A stretch of DNA of 64,000 nucleotides from Pseudomonas tructae (GTDB taxonomy: Bacteria; Pseudomonadota; Gammaproteobacteria; Pseudomonadales; Pseudomonadaceae): contig NZ_CP035952.1 of the NCBI RefSeq assembly GCF_004214895.1, forward strand, positions 62,001-126,000, given 5' to 3'. Each line of letters begins with the position of its first letter. Position 1 is the stretch's first letter. Shown here piece after piece: positions 50,189 through 58,933 of the stretch. The notes beneath the pieces were generated by a model. The model had not been told where the DNA came from and ran no database searches. It worked only from the letters and a program-made list of their open reading frames with translations. A program made the position numbers and the translations under genes.

Positions 50189-52087
50189 TCAACCTGCTGG
50201 CTGGCGGCGCTTCTCGGCCAGGCGGCTACGCCCGTAGAGGATGGCGATGGCCAGCAATGCCAACGCCTGCGCGGCCAGTGAATAGGCGTCAGCATGGATG
50301 CCCAGCCAGTCGAAGTCGAAGAATGCCACCGGACGTGTGCCAAACACCCCAGCTTCCTGCAAGGCTTTGACCCCGTGGCCGGCGAACACCACCGACAAGG
50401 CGCACAGCAACGCCGCGTTGATGCTGAAGAACAGCGCCAGCGGCAACTTGGCCGAGCCACGCAAAATCACCCAGGCCAGCCCCACCAGCAGCAACAGCGC
50501 CGTAGCGCCACCGGCCAGCACCGCGTTGTGCCCGGCAGGTCCGGACTGCAGCCAGAGGGTTTCATAGAACAGGATGACCTCGAACAGCTCGCGGTACACC
50601 GAAAAGAACGCCAGCACGGCAAAGCCGAAACGCCCGCCACCACCGACCAGGCTGCTCTTGATGTAGTCCTGCCAGGCGGCTGCGTGACGACGATCATGCA
50701 TCCACACGCCCAGCCAGAGCACCATGACACTGGCGAACAGCGCCGTGCAGCCTTCAAGCAACTCGCGCTGCGCACCGCTGACATCAATCACATAAGCCGC
50801 CAGCGCCCAGGTTCCCAACCCGGCAAGCAAGGCCAGGCCCCAGCCGACATTGACACTGCGCACCGCCGACTGCTGACCGGTTTTGCGCAAGAAAGCCAGA
50901 ATCGCCGCCAACACCAGAATGGCCTCAAGGCCTTCGCGCAGCAGGATCAGCAGGCCGGAGATGTAGCTCAACGACCAGCTCAGGCCATCACCGCCGAGCA
51001 GGCCCGCAGCGTCCTTGAGTTTGGCCTTGGCCGCCTCCAGGCGCTGTTGCACCTGCTCCAGGGGCAAGCCGTCCTGCAGTGACTGACGGTAGGCCATCAG
51101 CGACTTTTCAGTGTCTTTGCGCACAGCGGCATCAACGTTGTCGAGCGAGCTCTCCACCAGCTCGAAGCCTTCCAGATAGGCCGCCACCGACAGGTCATAG
51201 GCTTGCTCATGATCACCGGCCTGATAGGCCGCCAGGCTCTTGTCCAGAGTCGCTGCGGTGTAGTCCAGCAACTGCGCCGGGCCACGCTGGACCTGCGGCG
51301 GTTGCGCCCGCTGGGCACGGAACTGGAGCAGCGCTTGCGGCCCATCGCTGGCTTCGACTTCGGCGGGGGTCTGACGGGCCAGGTCGGCCAGGTTGTAGGC
51401 TTTGTCGCCCTTGGCCTTGGCCGGATCGGCCGTGAAGCTTGCGACATACGTCGCCAGGTCCCAGCGCTGACGCTCATCGAGCTGGTCGGCGAACGACGGC
51501 ATGTCGGTGCCTTCGATCCCCAGGCCAAGGGTGTTGTACAGGTCGAACAGGCTCAAGCGGTCAAGCCGCTCGGCACTGCGCAGGTTAGCCGGTGGCGGGG
51601 TCAGGCCAAGGCCGGCCGGGCCATCGCCGGCACCGTTATCGCCATGGCACACCGAGCAATGCTGGGCGTACAGCGGCGCACCGCGCGTCGGGTCCGGGGT
51701 GATGATCGGCGCCTGGCTGACTTCATACGCCACCGCCAGTTGCGCACCGAGCTGCCGCGCCTGACGGGCGACGCCAGGGCCGTCCTGCCGCTGGCTGACC
51801 GCCTGACGCAAGGTGACCACACCTTGCTCCAGCGCCTGGCGCTCCGGCCGCGCCGGCAACGCCACGATCAGGCCCTGCAGTACATCGATGAATTCCAGTT
51901 GTTCGCGGTACTCCCCTTCGTCGATGACCCTGCCCGCCTCGACGGTGGCCGGGTAATCGGCGCCGATGTAGTCGAGCAGGTGCAGGGCCTTGGCGGCGCC
52001 ATCGACGCTGTCGGCCAGCAGCGTGGCACTGCTCAGCGCCAGCACCGGCCAGAGCAGCCAGGCGAATAAGCGGGAACGGCGAATCAT
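50189..52087 (-). CDS. Cytochrome c-FTR1 fusion, ferrous iron permease
   Basis: 632 residues. A signal peptide (to about A25) leads into an N-terminal helical region and a c-type cytochrome domain with C144-S-V-C147-H148 and a likely axial Met at M196. The C-terminal half (about 375-632) is an FTR1/EfeU-type permease of about seven helices with three REXXE-type motifs: REGLE at 384, RELLE at 441 and RELFE at 499. These bind iron during transfer. The cytochrome part may oxidise Fe2+ for uptake. Same plan as a P. aeruginosa protein at the same place in the order. No Fur box was recognised upstream. Confidence 0.88.
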   Translation of the reverse strand: MIRRSRLFAWLLWPVLALSSATLLADSVDGAAKALHLLDYIGADYPATVEAGRVIDEGEYREQLEFIDVLQGLIVALPARPERQALEQGVVTLRQAVSQRQDGPGVARQARQLGAQLAVAYEVSQAPIITPDPTRGAPLYAQHCSVCHGDNGAGDGPAGLGLTPPPANLRSAERLDRLSLFDLYNTLGLGIEGTDMPSFADQLDERQRWDLATYVASFTADPAKAKGDKAYNLADLARQTPAEVEASDGPQALLQFRAQRAQPPQVQRGPAQLLDYTAATLDKSLAAYQAGDHEQAYDLSVAAYLEGFELVESSLDNVDAAVRKDTEKSLMAYRQSLQDGLPLEQVQQRLEAAKAKLKDAAGLLGGDGLSWSLSYISGLLILLREGLEAILVLAAILAFLRKTGQQSAVRSVNVGWGLALLAGLGTWALAAYVIDVSGAQRELLEGCTALFASVMVLWLGVWMHDRRHAAAWQDYIKSSLVGGGGRFGFAVLAFFSVYRELFEVILFYETLWLQSGPAGHNAVLAGGATALLLLVGLAWVILRGSAKLPLALFFSINAALLCALSVVFAGHGVKALQEAGVFGTRPVAFFDFDWLGIHADAYSLAAQALALLAIAILYGRSRLAEKRRQPAG

Positions 52088-52276
52088 GAGCGACTCTCAA
52101 ATGAAAATACGAGGTAAAGCATTGTTCACTTCCACTGCGCTTGGCTCAAGGCTTGCCGGATGAAACCTTGAAAAATTTTGTGACAAATGCGTCATCCATC
52201 AGCGTGTTAAAGAACAACCGTTCGTCGGCCGATATGGAAATGCTGGCACAACGGCAAGCTTGCAAAGCAAAACGCC

Positions 52277-52305
52277 ATTAATTAGCCAGTAAATACGTCT
52301 ATAAT
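52277..52305 (+). promoter_or_regulatory. Promoter of the lipoprotein operon
   Basis: A perfect -10 TATAAT (52300-52305) with a weak -35 (ATTAAT at 52277, 17-base spacer), about 125 bases before the first lipoprotein gene. The 342-base gap between the FTR1 gene and this operon (52088-52429) also holds AT-rich stretches (about 52180-52200) that could carry the leftward iron permease promoter. The leader contains CTCCTCTTTTAAGAG, a small imperfect dyad. Confidence 0.5.
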
Positions 52306-52429
52306 GCCGCGCCGCTTATAGCGACTTAGAATTTAGGCTCCTCTTTTAAGAGTGTTTGGCGATATACGTCAAAGAGATGACCGCCGTCTCGCCCCCAGGC
52401 TCTCATCAATTCAGGGAAGAAGAATTCAG

Positions 52430-53827
52430 ATGGTATCCCGTGTTCTCACCGTCGCGACTCTCGTCGCTGCCGTTCAACTTGCAGGTTGCTCGGCCTTTCG
52501 CAGCTATGACAGCGAACTTCAAGAAACCAACCAGCACCTGAGCAGCGGCAACGTCGATGCGGCCCTGGCGCTGCTGGAGAAAAACAACAAGGGTGAGGAC
52601 AAAGACCTTCTCTATTACTTCGAGAAGGGTGAATTGCTGCGCTCCAAGGGTGACCTGACCGGCAGCCAAGTGGCCTGGCGCAGCGCCGATGACGTGGTGT
52701 TCAAGTGGGAAGAGTCGGTCAAGCTCGACACCGACAAGTACCTGAGCCAGTTCGGCAGCTACCTGGTCAACGACAAGGTTCGCCGCTACGAAGGCTATGA
52801 CTACGAAAAAGTCATGCTGACCACGCAGATGGCCCTGAACCTGCTGGCCCAGAACGACTTCGATGGCGCGCGCACCGAAATCAAGAAGACGCACGAACGT
52901 GAGGCGGTGATTGCCGAACTGCGTGACAAGGAATACCTCAAGCGCGAGGAAGAGGCCGAGAAGGAAGGCGTCAAGACCGAGTACAAGGACCTGCAGGGCT
53001 ACCCTGTGGCCGCCCTTGATGCCCCAGAAGTGGTCGGGCTGAAAAACAGCTACCAGAGTGCGTTCAGCCATTACCTGTCCGGCTACGTGTACGAAGCCCT
53101 GGGTGAAAAAGGCCTGGCCGCACCGGGTTACCGCAAGGCCGCCGAGCTGCGTCCAAACACGCCACTGCTGGAGCAGGCCCTGCTCGAGCTGGACAAGCCC
53201 GCAGCGAAAACCACCGACAGCGACGTGCTGATCGTGATCCAGAGCGGCCTGGCCCCGGCCCGCGACTCGGTGCGCATCCCGCTGCCGCTGCCCATCAGCG
53301 GCAACCTGGTGATCACCCCGCTGTCGTTCCCGGTCATCAAGGAAGACACCTCCACCGCGCACTTCAGCGAGATCTACCTGAACGACCGCGAACTGAAGCT
53401 CACCGCCCTCAACAGCACCACTGCCATGTCCCGCCGCGCCCTGCGTGACGACATGCCAGGGATCATCCTGCGTACCAGCGTGCGGGCCATCACCCGTGGC
53501 GTCGCGCAAAAGCAGCTGAACGACGTCAATCCGTTGGCCGGCCTGGCAGTAGGTATCGCCTCGACCATCACCGAAGGCGCCGACACCCGCACCTGGCGCA
53601 CCCTGCCTGACGAAACCCAGGTTGCCCGCGTGCGCCTGCGCCAGGGCGAGCATCAGCTGAGCCTGCCGTCGAGCCTGGGCGGCAGCCAGGTCAGCGTGAA
53701 GATCGACCGGCCGTTCCAGGTGGTCACCCTGCGCGTGGTCGGCAACCAGGTCTTCGCCGGTGGTCCTGCCCTGCAGGTGGAACCCAAAGCCACTGGCCAG
53801 GCTGTCGCCAGCCTCAAACAACCTTAA
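52430..53827 (+). CDS. COG3014 family outer-envelope lipoprotein
   Basis: 465 residues. A lipoprotein signal peptide (LVAAVQLAGC, lipidated C20) is followed by a helical, TPR-like region (about 30-230: NVDAALALLEKNNKGED, LLYYFEKGELLRSKGD, SHYLSGYVYEALGEKG) and a beta-rich C-terminal part. Proteins of this type are found in gammaproteobacteria and are uncharacterised. It starts a four-gene unit with YcfL-, LpoB- and CsgG-like proteins (gaps of 9, 24 and 3 bases). Role unknown; cell-envelope assembly is suggested by its partners. Confidence 0.82.
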   Translation: MVSRVLTVATLVAAVQLAGCSAFRSYDSELQETNQHLSSGNVDAALALLEKNNKGEDKDLLYYFEKGELLRSKGDLTGSQVAWRSADDVVFKWEESVKLDTDKYLSQFGSYLVNDKVRRYEGYDYEKVMLTTQMALNLLAQNDFDGARTEIKKTHEREAVIAELRDKEYLKREEEAEKEGVKTEYKDLQGYPVAALDAPEVVGLKNSYQSAFSHYLSGYVYEALGEKGLAAPGYRKAAELRPNTPLLEQALLELDKPAAKTTDSDVLIVIQSGLAPARDSVRIPLPLPISGNLVITPLSFPVIKEDTSTAHFSEIYLNDRELKLTALNSTTAMSRRALRDDMPGIILRTSVRAITRGVAQKQLNDVNPLAGLAVGIASTITEGADTRTWRTLPDETQVARVRLRQGEHQLSLPSSLGGSQVSVKIDRPFQVVTLRVVGNQVFAGGPALQVEPKATGQAVASLKQP

Positions 53828-53836
53828 GGAAGCGCC

Positions 53837-54208
53837 ATGCGTATCAAATTGCTCGCCGTTCTCGTCACCGCCCTACTGGCCGGTTGCGCGACCCCGCCGC
53901 CACCAGAGCCTGGCAGCGCTGCCAGCAAGGTAGTGAAGATGGGCAACCTGAAGAACATCGAAACCGGTCCGATGCGCGTTGCGCGCGAGAACGGCTTCTT
54001 GACCGTCAAGGTTTCCCTGAACAACACCAGCAGCAGCAACAAGACCCTGTTCTATCGCTTCGCCTGGCTGGGCAACGACGGTTTCCCGGTGGCCGATGAG
54101 GAGAGCTGGAAGACCCTGACGCTCTACGGCAAGCAGGCCAGCGTGCTGCCGGCCATTGCCCCGGTCCCACAGGCCACCGACTTCCGTGTTGAAGTTCAGT
54201 CTCAGTAA
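53837..54208 (+). CDS. YcfL-like (DUF1425) lipoprotein
   Basis: 123-residue lipoprotein: signal LLAVLVTALLAGC with lipidated C17, a proline-rich linker (PPPPEPG), and one beta-sandwich-like domain (VARENGFLTVKVSLNNTS, LFYRFAWLGNDGFPVADEES) as in DUF1425/YcfL. In E. coli ycfL precedes lpoB (ycfM), and here too. Function unknown. Confidence 0.82.
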   Translation: MRIKLLAVLVTALLAGCATPPPPEPGSAASKVVKMGNLKNIETGPMRVARENGFLTVKVSLNNTSSSNKTLFYRFAWLGNDGFPVADEESWKTLTLYGKQASVLPAIAPVPQATDFRVEVQSQ

Positions 54209-54232
54209 TCATTTTTGCAGGAGCACATTTTC

Positions 54233-54820
54233 ATGATTGCACGCATTTCCCTCGCCGCCCTCGCCATTGCCCTGGTCAGCGGTTGCAGCACCCCGTCGCC
54301 AGTCCTGGGCGGCAAGAACATCGGTTACGGCGACAGCAAGGCCGTGGAACTGGTCACCAACGAGTTCGGTTCGACCGACCTGCAGATGATCGCCGAGTCC
54401 ATGACCCGCTCCCTGGCCCAGTCCGGCATCCTTCAGGGCCGTCCGGTGGTTCAGGTCTATGACGTGAAGAACAAGACCAGCGAATACATCGACACCCGTG
54501 AGATCACCACGTCGATCAAGACCCAGTTGATGAAGTCCGGCACCGCCCGCTTCGCCAGCGACAACACTCAGATGCAGAGCCAGGTCGACCAGCTCAAGCT
54601 GCAGAACCAGAGCGGTCTGTACAAAAAAGGCACCGTGGCCAAGACCGGCAACATGATCGCCGCCAAATACCGCCTGGAAGGCTCGATCAGCTCGATCGTC
54701 AAGCGCAGCAGCGACTACAAGGACGTGTTCTACAAGTTCAGCCTGCAGCTGATCGACGTTGAAAGCGGCCTGGCCGAGTGGATGGACGAAAAAGAAATCC
54801 GCAAGACCACGGAGCGCTAA
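54233..54820 (+). CDS. LpoB-like penicillin-binding protein activator
   Basis: 195 residues: lipobox IALVSGC with C18, then a globular domain resembling E. coli LpoB and the CsgG N-terminal fold (ELVTNEFGSTDLQMIAESMTRSLA, REITTSIKTQLMKSG, AKYRLEGSISSIVKRSS). E. coli LpoB is an outer-membrane lipoprotein stimulating PBP1b. Pseudomonas PBP1b uses an unrelated activator (LpoP), so this protein's partner is unclear. GGAG is nine bases before the ATG. I leave the symbol empty for this reason. Confidence 0.83.
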   Translation: MIARISLAALAIALVSGCSTPSPVLGGKNIGYGDSKAVELVTNEFGSTDLQMIAESMTRSLAQSGILQGRPVVQVYDVKNKTSEYIDTREITTSIKTQLMKSGTARFASDNTQMQSQVDQLKLQNQSGLYKKGTVAKTGNMIAAKYRLEGSISSIVKRSSDYKDVFYKFSLQLIDVESGLAEWMDEKEIRKTTER

Positions 54821-54823
54821 GCA

Positions 54824-55564
54824 ATGCGTGCATGGATGGGCGTTCTGGGCCTGGCTTGCGCGTTCAGCGTGCAAGCGGCCCCCAAAGTCGCGGTAACCGA
54901 CCTCGCCTACCAGGAACGTGTGGAGCAGTATATCCACACGGTCTCGGCGCAGAGCAGCGGCCAGGCAAGCATGTACCACGCCAGTGGCTCGTCGAGCTAC
55001 AGCGAGTACGAGAGCCGTGACAGCTACATCGAGCAGACTGAATTGCGCAAGTTCACCGGCGACATCAAGGGCGAGATCCTCAAGTCCGGGATGTTCCAGC
55101 TGGTTCAGGGCACGCCCTACACCGCCGACGCCAAGGGCGACGTGTATGACGTGATCCGGCGCATCAAGAACGGTAACTTCAAGGGTGCCGACTACGTGCT
55201 GTTTGGCACCTTGTCGGATATCGACTTCCAGCGCGATATCACCTCCCTGGACAACACCAACAGCTATTCGGCCATTCTTGGCCTGAGCCTGGTGGCCGAC
55301 TTCAGCCTGATCAACACCAAGACCTACGAAATCACCTCGGCGTTCACCGCCATGGGCGAAGGCCAGGACACCAAGCTGGTCAACAGCCAGGATGTGCGCG
55401 TGACCCTGAACCGTCCACGGGTGGTGCGTGAGGTGTCGAAGGAGCTGGGGATGGACGTTGCCCGGCAGATGGCCGAGCAACTGGGCGGCAGCGTACCAGG
55501 GCACGAACGTGCACCGGCGCGTAACAACCTGCCACCTGATGAACCGGCGCAGATCCTGCGTTGA
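54824..55564 (+). CDS. CsgG/LpoB-related periplasmic protein
   Basis: 246 residues. A non-lipid signal peptide is cut near SVQA-AP; the mature part PKVAVTDLAYQERVEQYIHTV, ELRKFTGDIKGEILKSGMFQLVQG, GADYVLFGTLSDIDFQRD resembles CsgG/LpoB-like domains. A Ser/Tyr-rich low-complexity insertion (SSGQASMYHASGSSSYSEYE, about 44-63) is unusual. It lacks the cysteine for lipidation and ends with a polar tail. It starts three bases after the LpoB-like gene, so they are likely made together. Function unknown. Confidence 0.78.
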   Translation: MRAWMGVLGLACAFSVQAAPKVAVTDLAYQERVEQYIHTVSAQSSGQASMYHASGSSSYSEYESRDSYIEQTELRKFTGDIKGEILKSGMFQLVQGTPYTADAKGDVYDVIRRIKNGNFKGADYVLFGTLSDIDFQRDITSLDNTNSYSAILGLSLVADFSLINTKTYEITSAFTAMGEGQDTKLVNSQDVRVTLNRPRVVREVSKELGMDVARQMAEQLGGSVPGHERAPARNNLPPDEPAQILR

Positions 55565-55571
55565 AAAACTG

Positions 55572-55598
55572 AAAAGGCGACCTTCGGGTCGCCTTTTT
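55572..55598 (+). terminator. Intrinsic terminator of the lipoprotein operon
   Basis: AAAAGGCGACC and GGTCGCCTTTTT with a TTCG tetraloop, ending in a T-run, seven bases after the stop codon of the fourth gene. A textbook rho-independent terminator marking the end of the operon. Confidence 0.93.
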
Positions 55599-55612
55599 AG
55601 TGTGCGGTGAAT

Positions 55613-55665
55613 CTATCGCGGGGCAAGCCCGCTCCCACTGTAGGAGCGGGCTTGCCCCGCGATAG
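55613..55665. repeat. REP inverted pair between lipoprotein operon and LysE gene
   Basis: Facing REP copies form a perfect 23-base stem (CTATCGCGGGGCAAGCCCGC plus TCC) with a seven-base loop, just beyond an intrinsic terminator and four bases before the stop codon of the convergent LysE-type gene. Confidence 0.92.
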
Positions 55666-55669
55666 GTTG

Positions 55670-56302
55670 CTAGACCGGCGCTCGGCGAATGGTCGCCAGC
55701 AAAGTCGCCGCGCCCAGGAACAACCCGGCAAAGGTACGGTTCATGCGCCGCTGCTGCTTGGGTGTGCGCAACAGGCGCAAGACCTTGGCCGCCAGCCCGG
55801 TGTAACCGGCCATGACCAGCAGATCGACCGTCACCATGGTCGCGGTGATGATCAGGTACTGCGGCAACAGCGCAGCATGCGGGTTGATGAACTGCGGGAG
55901 CACCGCAAGCATGAAGATCAGTGCCTTGGGGTTGCTGACGTTGACCAGAAAGCCGCGAAACACCAGGCTCAGCGGCTTGCCGATTGGCCGCACGGCGGAA
56001 TCGTCGGTGATGTCAGCCGGTAACGCGCGCCACTGCTTGATCGCCAGGTACACCAGGTAGGCGACACCAAACCACTTGATGACCTGAAAGGCGGTGGCCG
56101 ATGCGGCGAGGATGGCGCCGACGCCAGCAGCAATGATCGCGATCTGTAGCACCAGGCCCAGTTGCAGGCCCAGGGCATTCCAGTAACCACGCCAGAAGCC
56201 GTACTGCAGGCCGCAGGACATCGAGGCGATGGCCCCGGCACCCGGCGACAGACTGATCACCCAGCAAGCGGCAAAAAAGGCCAACCACGTTTCCAATGAC
56301 AT
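55670..56302 (-). CDS. LysE/RhtB family amino acid exporter
   Basis: 210 residues with six hydrophobic segments. The first helix has the family motif SLSPGAGAIASMSCGLQYG (about 18-36), and NVSNPKALIFMLAVLPQF (about 115-132) is typical of RhtB. Likely exports an amino acid or related metabolite; homoserine/threonine type by homology, but substrate not known. The ATG five codons inside the longest frame is chosen (MSLETWLAF). Confidence 0.87.
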   Translation of the reverse strand: MSLETWLAFFAACWVISLSPGAGAIASMSCGLQYGFWRGYWNALGLQLGLVLQIAIIAAGVGAILAASATAFQVIKWFGVAYLVYLAIKQWRALPADITDDSAVRPIGKPLSLVFRGFLVNVSNPKALIFMLAVLPQFINPHAALLPQYLIITATMVTVDLLVMAGYTGLAAKVLRLLRTPKQQRRMNRTFAGLFLGAATLLATIRRAPV

Positions 56303-56385
56303 CGCGCACCCCGGCACTAGCTTGTTACAAACCTCTAAGCTAGTGCCCTGGCGAAAAAATCACCACGCTTTTTTTCCGCAACCGA

Positions 56386-56973
56386 TCAATTGCCCGGGGT
56401 CTTGCTCTCGCCCACCATTGGCAATACTTCGGCACCGCGCCAACGCCTTACCGATTTCTGGAAGAACTGGCTATTAGGCACCTGCACCAGTGCGCCACCG
56501 GCTTCCGGCAGTTCGATCAAGGTGGTGAACAACAGATTGATGGCGACCACCCTCCCCTTTACGCCCGGCTTGTCGATGGTCTCGACCAACTCGACCACGT
56601 CACCGATGCGAAACGGCCCGACAGTAAAGATCAGCACCGCGCAGAGCAGGTTCGACAGCACGCTCCACATGGCGAAGAACGCCACCGCAGCGACCGCGAC
56701 AAAGCCGGACAAGGCAGTCCACAACACCGTGGCGGAAACGCCCAGGCGCTCGAGGACGAAGATCAGCGCACTGCCCATGATCAGCCAGCGCAGACCACCG
56801 CGCAGCGGCATCAGCAACTCGGGCGGCAATGGGTAGCGCTCGCCCAGACGCTTCAGGCAACGGGCAATCAAACGCTGCAGGATGAAGGCCGCCGAAAGGA
56901 TCAACAGGATCTGCAAGCCCAGCCAGAACGGTGCGATCCATTCCACCGGCAACGGCCACTGCAAGGACTCCAT
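56386..56973 (-). CDS. Small MscS-family mechanosensitive channel
   Basis: 195 residues: TM1 (about 14-36), TM2 (about 60-78) and pore helix TM3 (SGFVAVAAVAFFAMWSVLSNLL, about 88-110), then the start of the beta domain (GPFRIGDVVELVETIDKPGVKGRVVAINLLFTTL, VPNSQFFQKSV). The large C-terminal cage of full MscS is missing, so this is a minimal version. It overlaps the ABC-F stop codon by one base. Confidence 0.87.
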   Translation of the reverse strand: MESLQWPLPVEWIAPFWLGLQILLILSAAFILQRLIARCLKRLGERYPLPPELLMPLRGGLRWLIMGSALIFVLERLGVSATVLWTALSGFVAVAAVAFFAMWSVLSNLLCAVLIFTVGPFRIGDVVELVETIDKPGVKGRVVAINLLFTTLIELPEAGGALVQVPNSQFFQKSVRRWRGAEVLPMVGESKTPGN

Positions 56974-58883
56974 CAGGACAACGCCTCCAGTTCCGCCTGC
57001 ATGCTCTCGAGGGTTTCCAGAGCGAACATCCAGGCTTCTTCCAGCTCCCCTTCACGGACCTTGAGCTTGGCTTGCTGGGCCAGCAGGTCGCGCAACTCGT
57101 CCTTGCGCGCCGCCTCATAGAGGGCGCTGTCAGCAAGACTGGTATCGACTCTGGCCAGATGCTCGTGCACGCTGCCCAGTTCGCGCTCAAGCTTGTCGGC
57201 TTCGCGCTTGTGCGGTGCCAACTGCTGACGCAGGGCCGCAGCCGCCTGGCGCTGAGCCTTCTTGTCGGTCTTGTCGGCGTTGACCGGGGCCGTGCTGACC
57301 GGGGCCGTGCGCTGACGGTATTCGACCAGCCAGCGGCTGTAGTCATCCAGATCGCCGTCGAAGGTTTCGACCTTGCCGTCGGCAACCAGCAGGAAGTCAT
57401 CAGTGGTGCTCTTGAGCAGGTGACGGTCGTGGGAGACCACCAGCACCGCGCCACTGAACTCCTGCAGGGCCATGGTCAGCGCCAGGCGCATTTCCAGGTC
57501 CAGGTGGTTGGTCGGTTCGTCGAGCAGCAACAGGTTCGGCCGCTCCCAGGCAATCAGGGCCAGGGCCAGACGGGCCTTCTCGCCGCCGGAAAAATTCACC
57601 ACCGGCTCGTCGATACGAGCGCCACGGAAGTCAAAGCCACCGAGAAAGTCGCGCAGGGTCTGCTCGCGCTCGGTCGGCGCCAGACGCTGCAGGTGCAGCA
57701 GCGGGCTGGCCTTGTTGTCCAGCGAGTCGAGCTGATGCTGGGCAAAGTAGCCAACCGCGAGGTTCTCGCCACGCACCAGGCGCCCGCTCAGGGGCTCCAG
57801 CTCACCGGCGAGGTTCTTGATCAGGGTCGACTTGCCCGCGCCGTTGGGGCCCAGCAGGCCGATCCGCGCCCCAGGAGTGAGCTGCAGCTTGACCTTCTCA
57901 AGGATGGTCTTGTCGCCATAACCCAGACGCCCTTCAGACAGATCGAGCAACGGGCTGGAGATTTTCTCCGACTCGCGAAAAACGAAATCGAACGGCGAAT
58001 CGACATGGGCCGCCGACAGCTCCTCCATGCGCTCCAGGGCCTTGATTCGGCTCTGTGCCTGACGGGCCTTGGTAGCCTGGGCCTTGAACCGGGCGATGTA
58101 CTTTTCCATGTGCGCACGCTGCGCCTGCTGTTTCTCGTAGGCCTGTTGCTGCTGCGCCAGACGCTCGGCACGGGTGCGCTCGAACGCGGTATAGCCGCCA
58201 CGATAGAGGGTCAGCTTGCACTGTTCGACGTGAGCCACGTGATCAACCACCGCATCGAGGAAATCACGGTCGTGGGAAATCAGCAGCAAGGTGCCCCGGT
58301 AACCTTTGAGCCAGTCTTCCAGCCAGAGGATCGCGTCCAGGTCCAGGTGGTTGGTCGGTTCATCGAGCAACAACAGGTCGGACGGACACATCAGGGCCTG
58401 GGCCAGGTTCAGGCGCATCCGCCAGCCACCGGAGAAGTCACCGACCTGACGGTCCATCTGTTCGTTGGTAAAACCCAGGCCTGCCAGCAACTTGCGCGCC
58501 CGAGCGTCGGCGGTGTAGCCGTCCGCGCTGTCGAGCTCGATATGCAGGCGCGCCAGTGCGGTACCGTCGTGCGCCGCTTCCGCTGCAGCCAATTCAGCCT
58601 GGACCTTGCGCAGGCGGGCATCACCATCGAGCACGTAGTCGACCGCCAGGCGCTCGAGAGTGTCGACCTCCTGGCGCATGTGCGCGATACGCCAGTCCGC
58701 CGGTAACTTGCAGTCACCGGAGTCGGGCGTCAGTTCACCACGCAGCAAGGCGAACAGGCTGGATTTACCGGCGCCATTGGCACCGATCAGGCCGGCTTTG
58801 TGACCGGCGTTCAGGGTCAACTCGGCGCCTTCTAGCAGGCGCTGTGGACCACGCTGTAAAGTGAGGTTCGATAGTTTGATCAT
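56973..58883 (-). CDS. yheS: ABC-F family ATPase, YheS type
   Basis: 636 residues, two ABC domains without membrane part, acting on ribosomes in this family. First: Walker A GANGAGKSS (about 37), signature DFSGGWRMRLNLAQ, Walker B LLLLDEPTNHLD. Second: Walker A GPNGAGKST, signature NFSGGEKARLALAL, Walker B. The charged inter-domain linker (RTRAERLAQQQQAYEKQQAQR) is the P-site tRNA interaction motif, and a C-terminal coiled coil (about 540-636) is present. The ATG of MIKLSNLTLQ is chosen. It is followed at once by the MscS gene. Confidence 0.93.
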   Translation of the reverse strand: MIKLSNLTLQRGPQRLLEGAELTLNAGHKAGLIGANGAGKSSLFALLRGELTPDSGDCKLPADWRIAHMRQEVDTLERLAVDYVLDGDARLRKVQAELAAAEAAHDGTALARLHIELDSADGYTADARARKLLAGLGFTNEQMDRQVGDFSGGWRMRLNLAQALMCPSDLLLLDEPTNHLDLDAILWLEDWLKGYRGTLLLISHDRDFLDAVVDHVAHVEQCKLTLYRGGYTAFERTRAERLAQQQQAYEKQQAQRAHMEKYIARFKAQATKARQAQSRIKALERMEELSAAHVDSPFDFVFRESEKISSPLLDLSEGRLGYGDKTILEKVKLQLTPGARIGLLGPNGAGKSTLIKNLAGELEPLSGRLVRGENLAVGYFAQHQLDSLDNKASPLLHLQRLAPTEREQTLRDFLGGFDFRGARIDEPVVNFSGGEKARLALALIAWERPNLLLLDEPTNHLDLEMRLALTMALQEFSGAVLVVSHDRHLLKSTTDDFLLVADGKVETFDGDLDDYSRWLVEYRQRTAPVSTAPVNADKTDKKAQRQAAAALRQQLAPHKREADKLERELGSVHEHLARVDTSLADSALYEAARKDELRDLLAQQAKLKVREGELEEAWMFALETLESMQAELEALS

Positions 58884-58933
58884 AATGGCCGCGGAGTCTA
58901 CCAGCTTCGTTGGCAACTGGCGCGAGTGGGACC

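Noticed and set aside
52088..52429. Fur box upstream of the FTR1 permease
   Set aside because: AT-rich stretches exist but none comes close to the 19-base GATAATGATAATCATTATC consensus.
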